The translations under genes were made by a program, and so were the position numbers. Below, piece by piece: positions 20,832 through 31,567 of a DNA stretch of 64,000 nt. The notes beneath the pieces were generated by a model. It saw only the letters and a program-made list of their open reading frames with translations. It had not been told where the DNA came from and made no database searches. The stretch is from positions 62,001 through 126,000 of the forward strand of contig MNCI01004788.1 of the NCBI GenBank assembly GCA_015680685.1, written 5' to 3'. The DNA is from Gnetum montanum (Eukaryota; Streptophyta; Gnetopsida; Gnetales; Gnetaceae). Positions within the stretch are counted from its first letter, which is position 1, and every line of letters starts with the position of its first letter.

Positions 20832-21700
20832 TCAACCTTTCTCGGGATCATCCTTGATGGATTTATCATGAAAGGTCAAAGGGGTTAGTTTTGGTTGCTT
20901 AGCAATGGGAGGAAGCATGACTGCATGTATCGCTTCCTCTTCGGCCAGTAAGCCTTCATCCACTGGTATGGATGTCAGCATACGAACCATAGCCTCACGG
21001 TGTTTTTGGGATGTCATAAGTAGGTCATAGAGGCTCAACATTGTGTTCTTCTGTTTCAGAGCTTTCTTGACCTGCATAAATGTGTCAAGGAGGTCCCGTT
21101 CTCGGCTGGGTTGTTTATCCCCTCGGTCTTCTTCCATTCTCCCTAAGAGACGAATCTCCCGAGGCAGAACAGCGTTATTCGGAGGGTTATGTTTCTTCCT
21201 ACCGAGGGGAGGTGTTGTGTTTCTGTACCCTTGTCTTGCCCAAAAGGCGTAGGCGCAGGGACAAAGGCCAAGGGCCTGGGCTTAGCGAAGCCTAACGTAG
21301 TATGGTTTTTGATGGCATTGACTAACGAGTCTCCTTCCCTTTTATTGTTTGGTGGCGATTGATGGCGGTGGTTAGAAGCTTGCCCCTGCGTAAAAGGAGC
21401 AGCTAGTGGTTTTGGAACCCTAAGGATAAAAGGTGCCTTAAGGGTAGGCACGGACGTGGCTGCAGCTTTACTGTTAGCACAAGACTGAGTTAAAGCTGGA
21501 GAGGATGCACGGATAACAAAGGGTGGCCTCGGGATGCTGCTAGCTAACGGTGAAGAGCTTCCCCCCTAAGGTGAAGCAGTAGGTATGCATAAAACAAAGT
21601 GTTGTTTAGGCAGTACCTTCCCTTCACCGTCCATACTCACCACGCTGATTATGTACGGTGCGTTATTTGTGTTTAATGAGTCCTTGTACACATGCAACAC
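20832..21700 (-). pseudogene. Gag-protease linker, element B
   Basis: Minus-strand open pieces (20832-21137 and 21143-21451) in different frames. The first is helical and charged (MQVKKALKQKNTMLSLYDLL), as is usual between gag and protease in Tat elements; the second is Pro/Gln-rich with low complexity. Overlapping plus-strand ORFs are shadows. No catalytic motif. Confidence 0.5.
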
Positions 21701-24019
21701 CTAGTTTTTAGGATGTGTTGGACTACTGCCGTCTAGTTTCAGAGAACCATCACCAATCATGTGTTGAATGTCATCTTTCAATGCCCAGCAGTAATCGGTG
21801 CCATGACCACACAACTGATGGTAGTCACAAAAATGGTCCAGCCTAAAAGACCTCGAAACTGGTGGTTCATTAGGTAGGGCTAAAGACGGATCCTTTAGCA
21901 GTTCACAATGACACTTGTGATGCTGCAGAGCTTCTTGGGATACCTTCTTATTCTGAATGTATCCTGCCCCTAATAGTTGTTTCAATAGTTCTGAATGTTT
22001 TATAGGTAGGGCTATATACTTTAAGCGATCTTTACGCTCAAAGTTTGGTTTTGTCTAGGGGGGCTTTTCAGGGGCAGATATGTCTTGGTCGGTGCTGCTT
22101 GCACTAGCCGTGGTCTCGGGGGACATCGCAGGTGCCTTCTTGTTCTTGTTTTTAGCGCCTTCAACCAGCACAGCTACCGTCGTTGTTGTTGCTTTACCCT
22201 TGTCTTTACCCTTATTATTGGCATTTTTTTAGGCTACATACACCAGGTCTTTGCTAGCCTCTACAGCATCCTGGATGCTCTTAGTTTGGGAAAAAGCCTG
22301 ACTCAAGGAGCTAGGGGCAAGGTAATACAATTTAGACTTGATGAAGTCATTAACTGCTCCTTTGAAAATAGCCAGAAAATGGGCTTCCACGATAGGCTCA
22401 CGGATTTCATTCAAGGTAGCGCTCCATCGCTATATAAACCTCTGGATTGGTTCAAGTGGGTCTTGCTTCACTCCCATGAGTTGGTCCAGCGTGACTTCTG
22501 GCTTTAAATTGTACTTAAAGCGAGTCATGAATTGTGTTAGGAGCTCTTCCAAGGTTGAGATGGAAGAGCGAGGAAGCGCTCAATACTAGTCCAAGGCTTT
22601 ACCTGCCAGAGACATTGCAAAGACATGGATGATTGTATGAGGCCACTGCTACAATAATAAGGATTCGGACCTAAAGGTGACCAGGTGAGCATTGGGATCT
22701 CCTTCCCCATTGTATTTAGTAAAATGCGGTAATGACATCCCTGGGAGCAACGACAGCATAGGAACTGCTGGACTGATGGGATCATCCTGATAAAAATCCA
22801 TGATTTGTATGGTATCAGAGCCAGTAGCTTTAAGGTGTTTGACTTCTTCAGTGAGTGTCTGAATAAGTAAAAAGGCTTGATCTAGACTTGGTGATGAAGA
22901 AGCCTGCATAGGAGGAGCTGGGGGTTGGAGAGGAAGAGCTATGCCAGGCAATGGAAATTGCGCAATGGTTTGGCTGACGGGCAATGTTACGGGGGCTATC
23001 CCCATGGACAGAGTAGCTTGTGGAAGCCACCACCCACCTGGTTGAGTAGAGGGATTGGCTGTTGCCGGGTGTGTAGGATGGAAATTATAAGGATATTACG
23101 GGTTTATTTGTGGGACATGCATGGTAGGTGCGGCTAAGGGTTGCGCACCGTATAACGCAGATTGATTATGTGAGACGGGTGGGATCCATTGACCAACCGT
23201 AGGCTGTTGAACGGATTGCTGTGATTGAATTGTGGTTCTGATCTATTGTGTTGCAAGCGGTGGCAACGATAAGGTTTGCACTAGATTTTGTACCAGGCGG
23301 GTTGTAGGCATGGCATGAGGTTGCACTTGGGGGATGTAATAGGGTGCAGTGGACGCAAGTACCACCAATGGAATACTGATTACACGTGGTGATGAGACTA
23401 CCCCCATGTTATTTTGGGATGGTATTTGCACCTGCAGGATGGATGATTGCGTAGTGACCTACGAGATGACAGAAATGTGAGTTTGGGTGGTCATGGCTGG
23501 ATTAAGGTGGGCGGCTTCTCCTGCGAGAGGAAATAGGGGATTTATGTATGTGTGGGGGCTAAGAGTATGGTATGAATCCACGTGTTTAGACTGGGCTGCG
23601 AATTCATCTTCCTCTTCTTACCCATTCTGAGGTTCTAGCATGGACCGTGTAGCGTGACTCCTAGCCATAACCAGTTGGGTCAGGAGTTCATGATAATGTT
23701 CAGTTAGGGGAATAATGTCATAGGTGGTAGGGGTGAAATCTTGACCCAGTTTGTGGACCAGCTCAAAATTTTGTTTCACCTCAATCTCAGCTCGGCTAAG
23801 GGAAAGCTTTGCCTGGATCTTAACGCAGATGAAATTATATTCTTTAGGAGTCACGACGGTGAATACAGGATCCTTACCCTGTAATCTCAACGAACGACGC
23901 AATGGTCCCTGAGGTCCTATGGTACTAGAGGCTGGTCCAGTGATAGCTATGGGATTCACGGATGTGGCACCCGAGTCAGTTGTGGTCATAGCGGCTATGG
24001 TTGCATATGCAGAATCCAT
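21701..24019 (-). pseudogene. Gag, element B
   Basis: N terminus at 24019 (MDSAYATIAAMTT). A basic segment follows (LRRSLRLQGKDP), then Pro/Gln-rich sequence, a helical part (AFLLIQTLTEEVKHL), then the gag core with GMSLPHFTKYNGEGDPNAHL (the entry motif P-x-F-x-KY-G-x-GDP-x-HL of plant Tat gags, near 22700), ALPRSSISTL frames shifted, KGAVNDFIKSKLY, and the C-terminal knuckle FCDYHQLCGHGTDYCWALKDDI near 21780-21850. The knuckle C-x2-H-x4-GH-x-T-x2-C is a gypsy gag variant. At least three frameshifts or stops divide it. It would form the particle and bind RNA. Confidence 0.75.
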
Positions 24020-24250
24020 TGGTCAGATAGATTAACGACAATAGGCGACTGGATCTAAAAAGGCAACGGACAAAGAAGATCATGATTAGGCTTTTTACCT
24101 TGTAGGATTCCAAAGGAATCGTTACTGTGACCGATCTACATCACATGATTTTTCGTAAACTTCCTTAGAGGTATTACGTTTACGTTTTTTAGAGATGCGG
24201 GTACAGATTGCTTACAGGGCTACCCGTAAAAATACGAATCGGAGCCTAGG

Positions 24251-24267
24251 CCCTCCTTCTAGCACCA
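24251..24267 (-). other. Primer-binding site, element B
   Basis: Read on the minus strand, six bases after the 5' LTR: TGGTGCTAGAAGGAGGG. The leading TGG pairs with the universal CCA end of tRNA. The exact tRNA could not be named from memory. Confidence 0.55.
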
Positions 24268-24273
24268 GAAAAC

Positions 24274-25834
24274 TGTAACGACCGAAAATGTTGGTAGCTC
24301 GAAAATACCAAACAAAGATCTATGTACACAGTCTTAACCACAGATCCGTGCGAGGGCCGTGCTAGAGAAAACGAATCTGTGGTGCCCTGAATGGTCCTGT
24401 TGATCAGACAGGGACTTACTCGATCAGTAAATTGACGAATATTATAGATATTCTATGAAAACAATTTGATTTGATGAATCGCGAAAGGAGTAGAAAATGA
24501 TGTAGATAAATTGTAATAACAATAATGTTAACGCGACAAAGAGGATCGGATTTAAGAAAAAATGCACAATTCCAAGATCTGTGCTTTGACCCGAAAACTA
24601 AGTATATGGTATACAAAGTTCCAATGGAAAATTTCACTTATCTTGTGCGAAGCATACACAAAATGACAAGAAAACTGTTTCAACAAGGAGTACAGAATGA
24701 AACTCAGTCTACCTCTTAAGCCAAAGATGGGATGTAAGGAAGGTCAAGCTTGGGTGTTTATTGATCAACTGTCTCTAATCAATAGATCTTGCCAACTGCA
24801 CCAGATGATCTCTCGATCTTTGATCTATTCCCTTTGCTTTCGGTAGTCTTTGCTCAAACTGCTAATGATCGCCAATGGAGAGAACTGTGTTTTTCACCAA
24901 AGGACTGATCACTCCTACTGTCAATGCTCAAAGATGTCTCCTATCTCTGCTCAAAGGTGATAACTGCCAAAATTCGAAGATGCTAGCCCTTTATTTCTTC
25001 ACCAACTGGAGTATTTATAAGATCAACAACATGTGGAGAAGGCATGGCCCTGATGACACGTGTCTCGAACTTTCAAAATACCGTTGACTTGTCCAATTTT
25101 ATGTTGAAATTGGCTATGTTGTGTCACATTTCTAGGAGAAGGGGCAAAGTGCACTGTCAACCACTTTTGCCAAAGTCGCCTCGTGATTATGCATAATACG
25201 CTCATCAGCGTATTGTGCGTGTGGATAACAGGTGCATGTCTGGTATTGTCCTAGCTGGTCTTAGGCTACATTATGCTCGTTCGTGCTGCGTCACGTGGCA
25301 GAGCATAATAAAACATGAAAATAGTTGATTCAAGCTATTTTACGCTCATTTATGCCACAAAGTGTAATAGAGGGTAGAATCGTTAACTTTACAATAAATT
25401 TATGCTTGCCTACACTGCGTAGCGTAATGAGCATAAAGCGACCAATCTGCAAAAAGGAAGAAGTCAATCTACTACGCTTCCTTAGACTCTGACTTTGAAT
25501 TTCTTGAAGCTCGTTACGCTGCTTTGCGTAACAGAGTGTAAACTCAGCCCTGAGCAAAAGACTTAGCTGAATATGTGACAGGTCGTATATTACGCCGCTT
25601 AGGCTTTAAGCTTCATCAAATCCACCGAAGTTACCTTCTGATATCGGGCTATGCTAAGTAGAGTTACGCTAAGCGACACTACGCTATGTTGCGTAATGTA
25701 GTGTAAAGAAAGAAAACAAAGTAAGATGCTGCATGCCTCTTTGCCTTGTTCTATCTTCTGGATTTCTGTCGCGAACCTTCGCCTGAATCGTGAATCTTCG
25801 CCTGAGGTCGATTCACAATTTCTAAGGTGTTTCA
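24274..25834 (-). mobile_element. 5' LTR of element B
   Basis: 1561 bp, TGTAACGACCG...GGTGTTTCA in plus orientation. It pairs with 9298-10891. TATA box on the minus strand at 25012-25019. The GCGTAA motif cluster of U3 is present at about 25270-25710 with several sites mutated by C-to-T or G-to-A. A deletion of about 20-30 bp relative to the 3' LTR lies near 25725 (the 3' copy has an extra GTTCAAATTTGTAGGAAACTTGG-like block at about 10750). Confidence 0.85.
25012..25019 (-). promoter_or_regulatory. TATA box in 5' LTR of element B
   Basis: TATAAATA on the minus strand in the promoter-bearing LTR; conserved in the 3' LTR at 10035-10042. Confidence 0.5.
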
Positions 25835-27549
25835 TTAGGGATGAGTTAATATAATAAAAATGTGCTTTATATGTTATGAGTCTTCATCTTTATGTTACAA
25901 TTATGATGTCTTTACATGTTTAACTAATGTGATTATGTACACTAGCTGTGTGATGTATTAGATAGGTGAGGTTGCTAGCATGGGTGTTGGACTGGGATAC
26001 AAGAGCACCTATCTGGTATGTCTTTATGCTTTATGTGTGATTTGATATGTAGGTATTTGTAATATAGTGATATCTTGCATGATGTTTGGGTGTGGTTTTG
26101 GCATGCAAATGTGTTGTGTGTATGATAATGATCTCGTAGGTTCAAAAGGATTTTGATTTGGAGTTCTAGTATGTTTGTTATGCATGATTAAAATTTACGA
26201 TATTAGTTGTGAAGCAAAAAGAAGGAATAGATGATGAAAATTGTTTATTAAAAAAATAAATAATTTAAAAGAAAAGAAAAAGAAAAATTGAACTCACATC
26301 ATGTGAGAAAAGCACATCATTAATTTTTTTTTGCTTTATACAAACTATAAAGTGCAAGTATACGTTTTATGTTTGGTTCTTTTTTATTTTTACCCATTGC
26401 CTCACCACCGCTTGCGACAGAAATTGGGTTTTGGGTTTTGGGTTTTTCTTTTTGTTCATATTAATAAAAACACACAAGAGCCTATTCTTTCATTTTTCTT
26501 TCTTCTTTCTTCTTCTATTTCACATTTTTCTAAATTCTGAGCTTTGTGGATAGTTTTCGCTTACTCTGAATCTAGATGGAATTGCTATAGTCATATCTAT
26601 GTGGGTGTAGAACTTGTTGGGAGTGAAACAAAGTCCTACTAGATTTTTGATGGTTTTCTAATTGTTTTGGCATTTCTACCTAACAATTGTTATTGGTGGA
26701 TTGTTTTTGCCTTCTCCCTATATTTTTGTGTTGGATTAGTGTATATGATTATGTGATGTGGGCATGTGGGGTGGATAGCTCAAAGATTGAACTTGGACAT
26801 GTTATTTTTTCTATTTCCTAAAATTGTCTAATTTTGGTTAGGAATTATGTATTAATATATATGTGATGTATGGTATGATGTGGACTTGTAGAATATGATA
26901 TGTGATGTTGATGAGGCTCATATCATTGGATTATAATTGTGTGGATCATGGATTGTTTAATGATATATTGTGGGTATGATAACATGGGCATGATAGATGA
27001 TGTTAGACCATGGCTTTATCTATGATTGTATGATAGTATGTTAGCATTATGGGTGATATGGTGTGTGTTTTTTTGATGCATAAGACTAATAGTTGTTGTA
27101 AGTTACCTTGTACCCCATTCCTCTCCTGTAGTGCATCACTTGTCAACTATCTACTAGGGGAAGTTTGAAGGCTTCCTACTTAGTTATGTACTGACTTTAT
27201 GTAAATTATAGGTGAGAGGCCTAGGAGCCTAGATGAGAATTGAGAGGGAGTAGAGGAGGGAAAAATATTTAGTGCTTCGTTAATGTATATTTCATGTATA
27301 GTAGTATGGACTATGTATAATTGTACTCTTATATATACGATGATGATGTTTATCTGTTTTTTTTTTTGTATTTTAGCATAGTGAATTGAAGCAAATGTTT
27401 AGTTTTTGGTGTGGTATGAAATTTTTGTGTAGTTTGACCTTCCTTAATATCATGTATTCAACACATTATGGTTTTTAGTTATCATGCTCTCATTCTAAGA
27501 TTACTTGATCCTAGGAATCACCCTACCCTTTCTAAGGTAGGATGTTACA
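25835..27549 (+). mobile_element. 5' LTR of element C, right part
   Basis: Continuation of the 5' LTR after element B, starting within TTAGGGATGAGTTAATAT and ending GGATGTTACA. It aligns throughout with 31655-34255 except for about 870 bp that the 3' LTR has extra (32750-33610). TTATATATA near 27330 is a possible TATA box about 215 bp from the LTR end. The open stretch 26331-26540 is low-complexity and not a gene. Confidence 0.85.
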
Positions 27550-27552
27550 TTG

Positions 27553-27567
27553 TGGTATTGGAGCTAG
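27553..27567 (+). other. Primer-binding site, element C
   Basis: TGGTATTGGAGCTAG three bases after the 5' LTR, close to TGGTATCAGAGC, the complement of the 3' end of initiator tRNA-Met used by chromoviruses. Two mismatches. Confidence 0.65.
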
Positions 27568-27639
27568 TTTACCTTGATGTTGTATGATGGTTGCGGTACT
27601 CATCCATTTGTGATTTTAGATTATAGAGATGTATAGTAT

Positions 27640-28730
27640 ACATGGTCATGATGATGGTGGAGTTTGCAGACTAGAAGGGCCTAATGATGGACAAGAGTAG
27701 CCTCCTCAAACATCTAGTAGTGCTCCTACAAATAGTCAACTAGATCTTATACAATAATTGTTACAGATCTTGTAATAGCATGTTACAACTAGTGATGCTC
27801 ATGTTTCCATGATTTGGGAAGTGGGAAGTGGTAGTGGTAGTGGAGGCTCAAGAGAATCAAATAGGTATCCTATCAATAGGGAACTAGTAGAGTAGTTTAG
27901 AAGTTGGGACCTCCTATATTTGATGGCACTAAGGATCCCACTATAGCTACAGAATGGTTGGAGGAATTATAAAAGGCTTTTGATTTGATGGGATGTTCAT
28001 TAGTTCAACAAACTTGCTTGGTAGTTTATCAATTGGTTGGTCTTGAACATTGGTGGATGACTAAAATGTAGGCCAAGGGATGGACTGGTTAAGAGGTGGC
28101 ATGGGATGATTTTTTAGCATCTTTCAAAGGTTGTTATGTGTCTACCCAATATGCATAGGCCAAGGAGGATGAGTTCTACTATTTGTATCATGGTAGTTGG
28201 TATATAGCAAAGTATGATGCTCATTTCTTTGAGCTAAGTAGTTATGTACCCTAGATGCAGATAGATGCTCAAGCACAAGTGAACAAGTTTGTTCAAGATT
28301 TGAGACCATTTTTAAAGGATCACCTATTACCTCTCGTACTAACTTCCTATGATGAAGCTAGAGTAGTAGCCATGGATTTAGAGAGGAGTCAACATGAAGA
28401 TACAACACATAGAGAGAGGCAATAGGGGCAGAAGAGAGGATTGACATCTAAAAAGAGGCTTGGCCCCTCTAAGCAAGCTCATGATCATGGAGGAGAGCAC
28501 CAAACAACCACTCATGATCCTATTGTTGGAGCTAGCCATGGAGCTATTGTTTGTTATAGATGTGGGTAGCCTAGTAATTTGTAGAGGGATTACCAAAATT
28601 TTTTTGCATGTGGATAACTAGGGCATCAGGCTTAGAAGTGCCAAAAGTAGAAAGGTAGTAGTGGAGAAGGTAGAGGCCAAGGATTGCAACCTCCAATTCA
28701 GGATGGATGTTGAGCACTAGTTACTTAGCT
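27640..28730 (+). pseudogene. Gag, element C
   Basis: Reads in one main frame with many stops. Visible: PPIFDGTKDPTIATEWLEEL (the gag entry motif P-x-F-G-x3-P-x2-A-x2-W), GLEHWWMTKM, FVQDLRPFLKDHLLPL and a C-terminal knuckle region with CYRCG and ACGxLGHQAxKC, where the first Cys of the second knuckle is Phe. The pattern is that of Del-type chromovirus gag. Stops arise mostly at TAG/TAA where CAG/CAA or TGG would fit, as expected for C-to-T decay. Confidence 0.7.
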
Positions 28731-28769
28731 TGGAGGAGGGGACTAAAGCACTCAAGGATAGATGTATGC

Positions 28770-29150
28770 CTTATCAAACTAGCATTTGGACATGCCACCA
28801 AACACAGTGATGGAAATAGAAAGTATGATTTTGGGCTTTTCTATGTTGTTGTTATTGGTTCTAGATGCTAGCCATTCTTTCATAGATCCTACGATTGCAC
28901 ATAATGTGGCTCTTATATGCTATTCTCTTTCTCCTAGGTTGATAGTATCTTTTGCTGTGGGTCATGAAACTTGAGTTGATCAAGTGTGTATAGGTGTGCC
29001 AGTAGAAGTGGAAGGTGTGCAGTGGGTTAGTGATTTAGATGTTATGGATCCTAGGGTATATGATGTAATTTTGGGGATGGGTTGGTTATCGCAATTCAAT
29101 GCTAGTTTGGACTATTAGCAAAAGCTCCTATGACTACAATCAATTGATGG
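28770..29150 (+). pseudogene. Aspartic protease, element C
   Basis: The flap and C-terminal signature are present (SDLDVMDPRVYDVILGMGWL), matching D-VILGMDWL of chromovirus proteases. At the active site the expected D-S-G-A-S-H-S-F reads LDASHSFID: the Ser-Gly pair of the triad is missing, so the enzyme is inactive. A stop follows FAVGHET. Confidence 0.7.
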
Positions 29151-29274
29151 TGCTCTGATTGAGGTACAAACTCATCCAAGGACTATGCAACTGGAGTTGG
29201 TCTCCTCTTGGATGTACTGTAGGATGCTTCAAAAAGGGGCATGAATGCTTTGTGGCTACAATCTATAAAACAAA

Positions 29275-30130
29275 TATGGTGGAGATAGATACAATTTTTG
29301 TGATTCATAAATTCTCTAATGTGTTGGAGTTAGAATTATTGGGTTTGCCACTTAGGCAAGAGATTGAGTTTGAGATCAAACTTAAACCTAGTATAGAGCC
29401 TATTTCAAAGGATCCACATAGAATATCTCCTATAGAGCTAGTAGATCTAAAGATTTAGCTATAGGAATTGCTAGATAAAGGCCTTATTCAACCTAGTGTA
29501 ATACCATGAGGTGCACCAATGCCATTTATGAAAAAGAAGAATGGGGGCTTGTAACTATGCATAGATTATAGGCAGTTAAACCAAGTGACTATGAAAAATA
29601 AATATCCTTTACCATGTATTGATGACTTGTTTGACCAACTTTAGGAAGCTCATCTATTCTCAAAGATTGATCTTAAGTTTGGTTATCATTAAGTGTGGGT
29701 TCATGAATAGGATTTGTCAAAGACAACATTCAAAACATGGTATGAAAATTATGAGTTTTTGGTGTTACCCTTTGGGTTGACAAATGCACCAGTAGTTTTC
29801 ATCCACCTCATGAATAGTGTGATGTGGCCATTCCTAGATTAGTTTCTGATTATGTTCATAGATCATATCTTAGTATATGCTTCTAATGAGAAATTGCATG
29901 CACAACACTTGTGGACGATCTTAAAAACTTTGAGGGGGTACCAACTATATGCTCAACAATCCAAGTATTCATTTTGGTAATCAAAGATTTAGTCCTTAGG
30001 ACATGTGGTGTCAAGAGTTGGTATCTCTGTGGATCCTAAAAAGATTGTAGTTGTTCATGATTAGCATATGTTGCAATTAATAGTGGAGGTATGAAGCTTC
30101 TTGGGATTAGTAGGATATTATTAAAGGTTT
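29275..30130 (+). pseudogene. Reverse transcriptase, element C
   Basis: RT motifs in order: FSNVLELELLGLPLRQEIEF (pre-RT), MPFMKKKNGGL then LCIDYRQLNQVTMKNKYPLP, SKIDLKFGYH (first catalytic Asp kept), [14 protein letters not shown] and, at the active site, FIDHILVYA where the family has YVDDIL-Y. The second Asp is His, so catalysis is lost. Several TAG/TAA stops interrupt the frame. Confidence 0.75.
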
Positions 30131-30665
30131 TTGGAACATTTTTCTCACATAGCATCTCCTTTGACTTGATTGTTGAGGAAGGAGGCTAACTTTACTTAGA
30201 ACCCAACTTGTCAAGCTGCATTTAAAGAGTTGAAGCATAGATTGGTGACTACTCCAGTGCTAATATCTCCTACACTAGGACATCCATATGATGTTAATAC
30301 TAATTCTTTAGGGGATGGATTTTCTTGTCTTGATGCAAGATGGATAGGTTGTGGTTTATGCATCTCGTCAATTGAGGCCACATGAAACTAGATATCCCAT
30401 GCATGATCTAGAGTTAGGTGCTATGATCTTTGCATTGAAGATTTGGTAGCATTGTCTATATGTGGAGTAGGTTACTATTTGGATTGACCATAAGAGCCAC
30501 TAATATCTTATGAGTTACCCAAAGATAAACTTGCAACAACGTAGATGGATGAAGCTACTTGCTAATTTTGATTTTACTATTAAATACAAGCTTGGAAACA
30601 CTAATAAAGTAGTGAATGCATTGAGTAGGATGACAAGTAATCTTAATAACTTGAAAATTGAATGA
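30131..30665 (+). pseudogene. RNase H, element C
   Basis: Follows RT with RFLEHFSHIASPLT, NPTCQAAFKELKHRLVTTPVL (RT/RNase H connection) and, after a frameshift, pieces of the RNase H fold ending NKVVNALSRM (normally N-x2-ADALSR). The catalytic segment around D-A-S is scrambled by the frameshift near 30310. Confidence 0.65.
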
Positions 30666-31567
30666 AATTTGTAAGGGCAGATGTGAGAGCAACAATGACA
30701 TGATCCATGGTGTCAAGAATTGAGACAACAGATTACCTCTAATGGACCACTCTTTGTAGATCGTCATGGAGTATTTTAGAGGGATGTTTGAGTATGTGTT
30801 TGAGTAGGTGAATTAGATTCTAGAAGACATGTTGAGAGAATGTGCTTTGCAGTATAGAGAAGGTTGGAATTGAATGCTACCATTAGCTAAATTTCCATAT
30901 AATAACAATTATCAAGAGAGTTTGCAAGTAGCACCATATGAGATTTTATATGGTAGATCATGTAAAACACCTTGATGTTGGGATACCATAGAAGATCATC
31001 AATCAATGATCACAAATTTGGTGAGGTAGACTATAGAGTAGATTTGGGAGATCTGAGATAGATTGAGAGTTGCACAAGATAGGCAAGAAGCATATGCTAA
31101 TCAACATTGAAGCATGCTAGAGTTTGCAGTCAAAGATCATGTATTTCTTCTTGTTTCTCCCTTGAAAGGCCTTAATTTGGTCAAAAAGGAAAATTGGCTC
31201 CTGGATACACTGGTACATTTCATGTATTACAAGGGATTAGGAGAGTGGCATATCAACTAGCATTACCTCCTCATTTAGCACATTTCCATGATGTATTTCA
31301 TGTATCTATGCTACGATGTTTTCTACCTAATGAACATCATGTGATTAACCATTCAAGGATACAACTACAGTATGATCTCAGTTATGTTGAGCAACCAATA
31401 GAGATTGTTGATTGTATGTTGTGATAGCTATGTAGTAAGGTTGTACATATGGTCAAGATTTTATGGAGTAGACATGGAGTTTCAAAGGCTACTTGGGAGG
31501 TGGAGACTTAGATGCATGTAGCCCATCCAGAGATCTTCTAGGAGGAAGATTCTCAAGGAGGTGAGAG
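30666..31567 (+). pseudogene. Integrase remnant with deleted core and chromodomain-like tail, element C
   Basis: The N-terminal end (WCQELRQQITSNGPLFVDRHG) jumps near 30800-30835 to the C-terminal half (MLRECALQYREGWN-like, then APYEILYGRSCKTP), so the whole DDE catalytic core is gone. The open stretch 31194-31424 holds GPFHVLQ-type sequence (TGTFHVLQGIRRVAYQLALP) and YVEQPIEIVD. After a stop the frame goes on with VKILWSRHGVSKATWEVE, matching the chromodomain-like tail of Del/Tekay elements (VKVLW--H---EATWE-E). Such tails steer insertion to certain chromatin. The polypurine tract GGAGGTGAGAG directly precedes the 3' LTR. Confidence 0.7.

Larger units (their letters stand above)
9298..25834 (-). 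mobile_element. Element B: Tat/Ogre-like Ty3/gypsy retrotransposon nested in C
   Basis: A 16.5-kb element on the minus strand. In its own direction: 5' LTR (25834-24274), primer site, gag, a long gag-protease linker, protease, a 5.1-kb interval with an antisense multi-exon gene, RT, RNase H, a second (archaeal-type) RNase H, integrase, about 1 kb of 3' non-coding sequence, polypurine tract and 3' LTR (10891-9298). The dual RNase H and large size place it in the Tat lineage; the separation of protease and RT by an apparent intron resembles Ogre. RT (YVDD), protease (DDG) and integrase (DDE) motifs survive but stops and frameshifts are scattered throughout. It splits the 5' LTR of element C and so is younger than C. 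Confidence 0.85.
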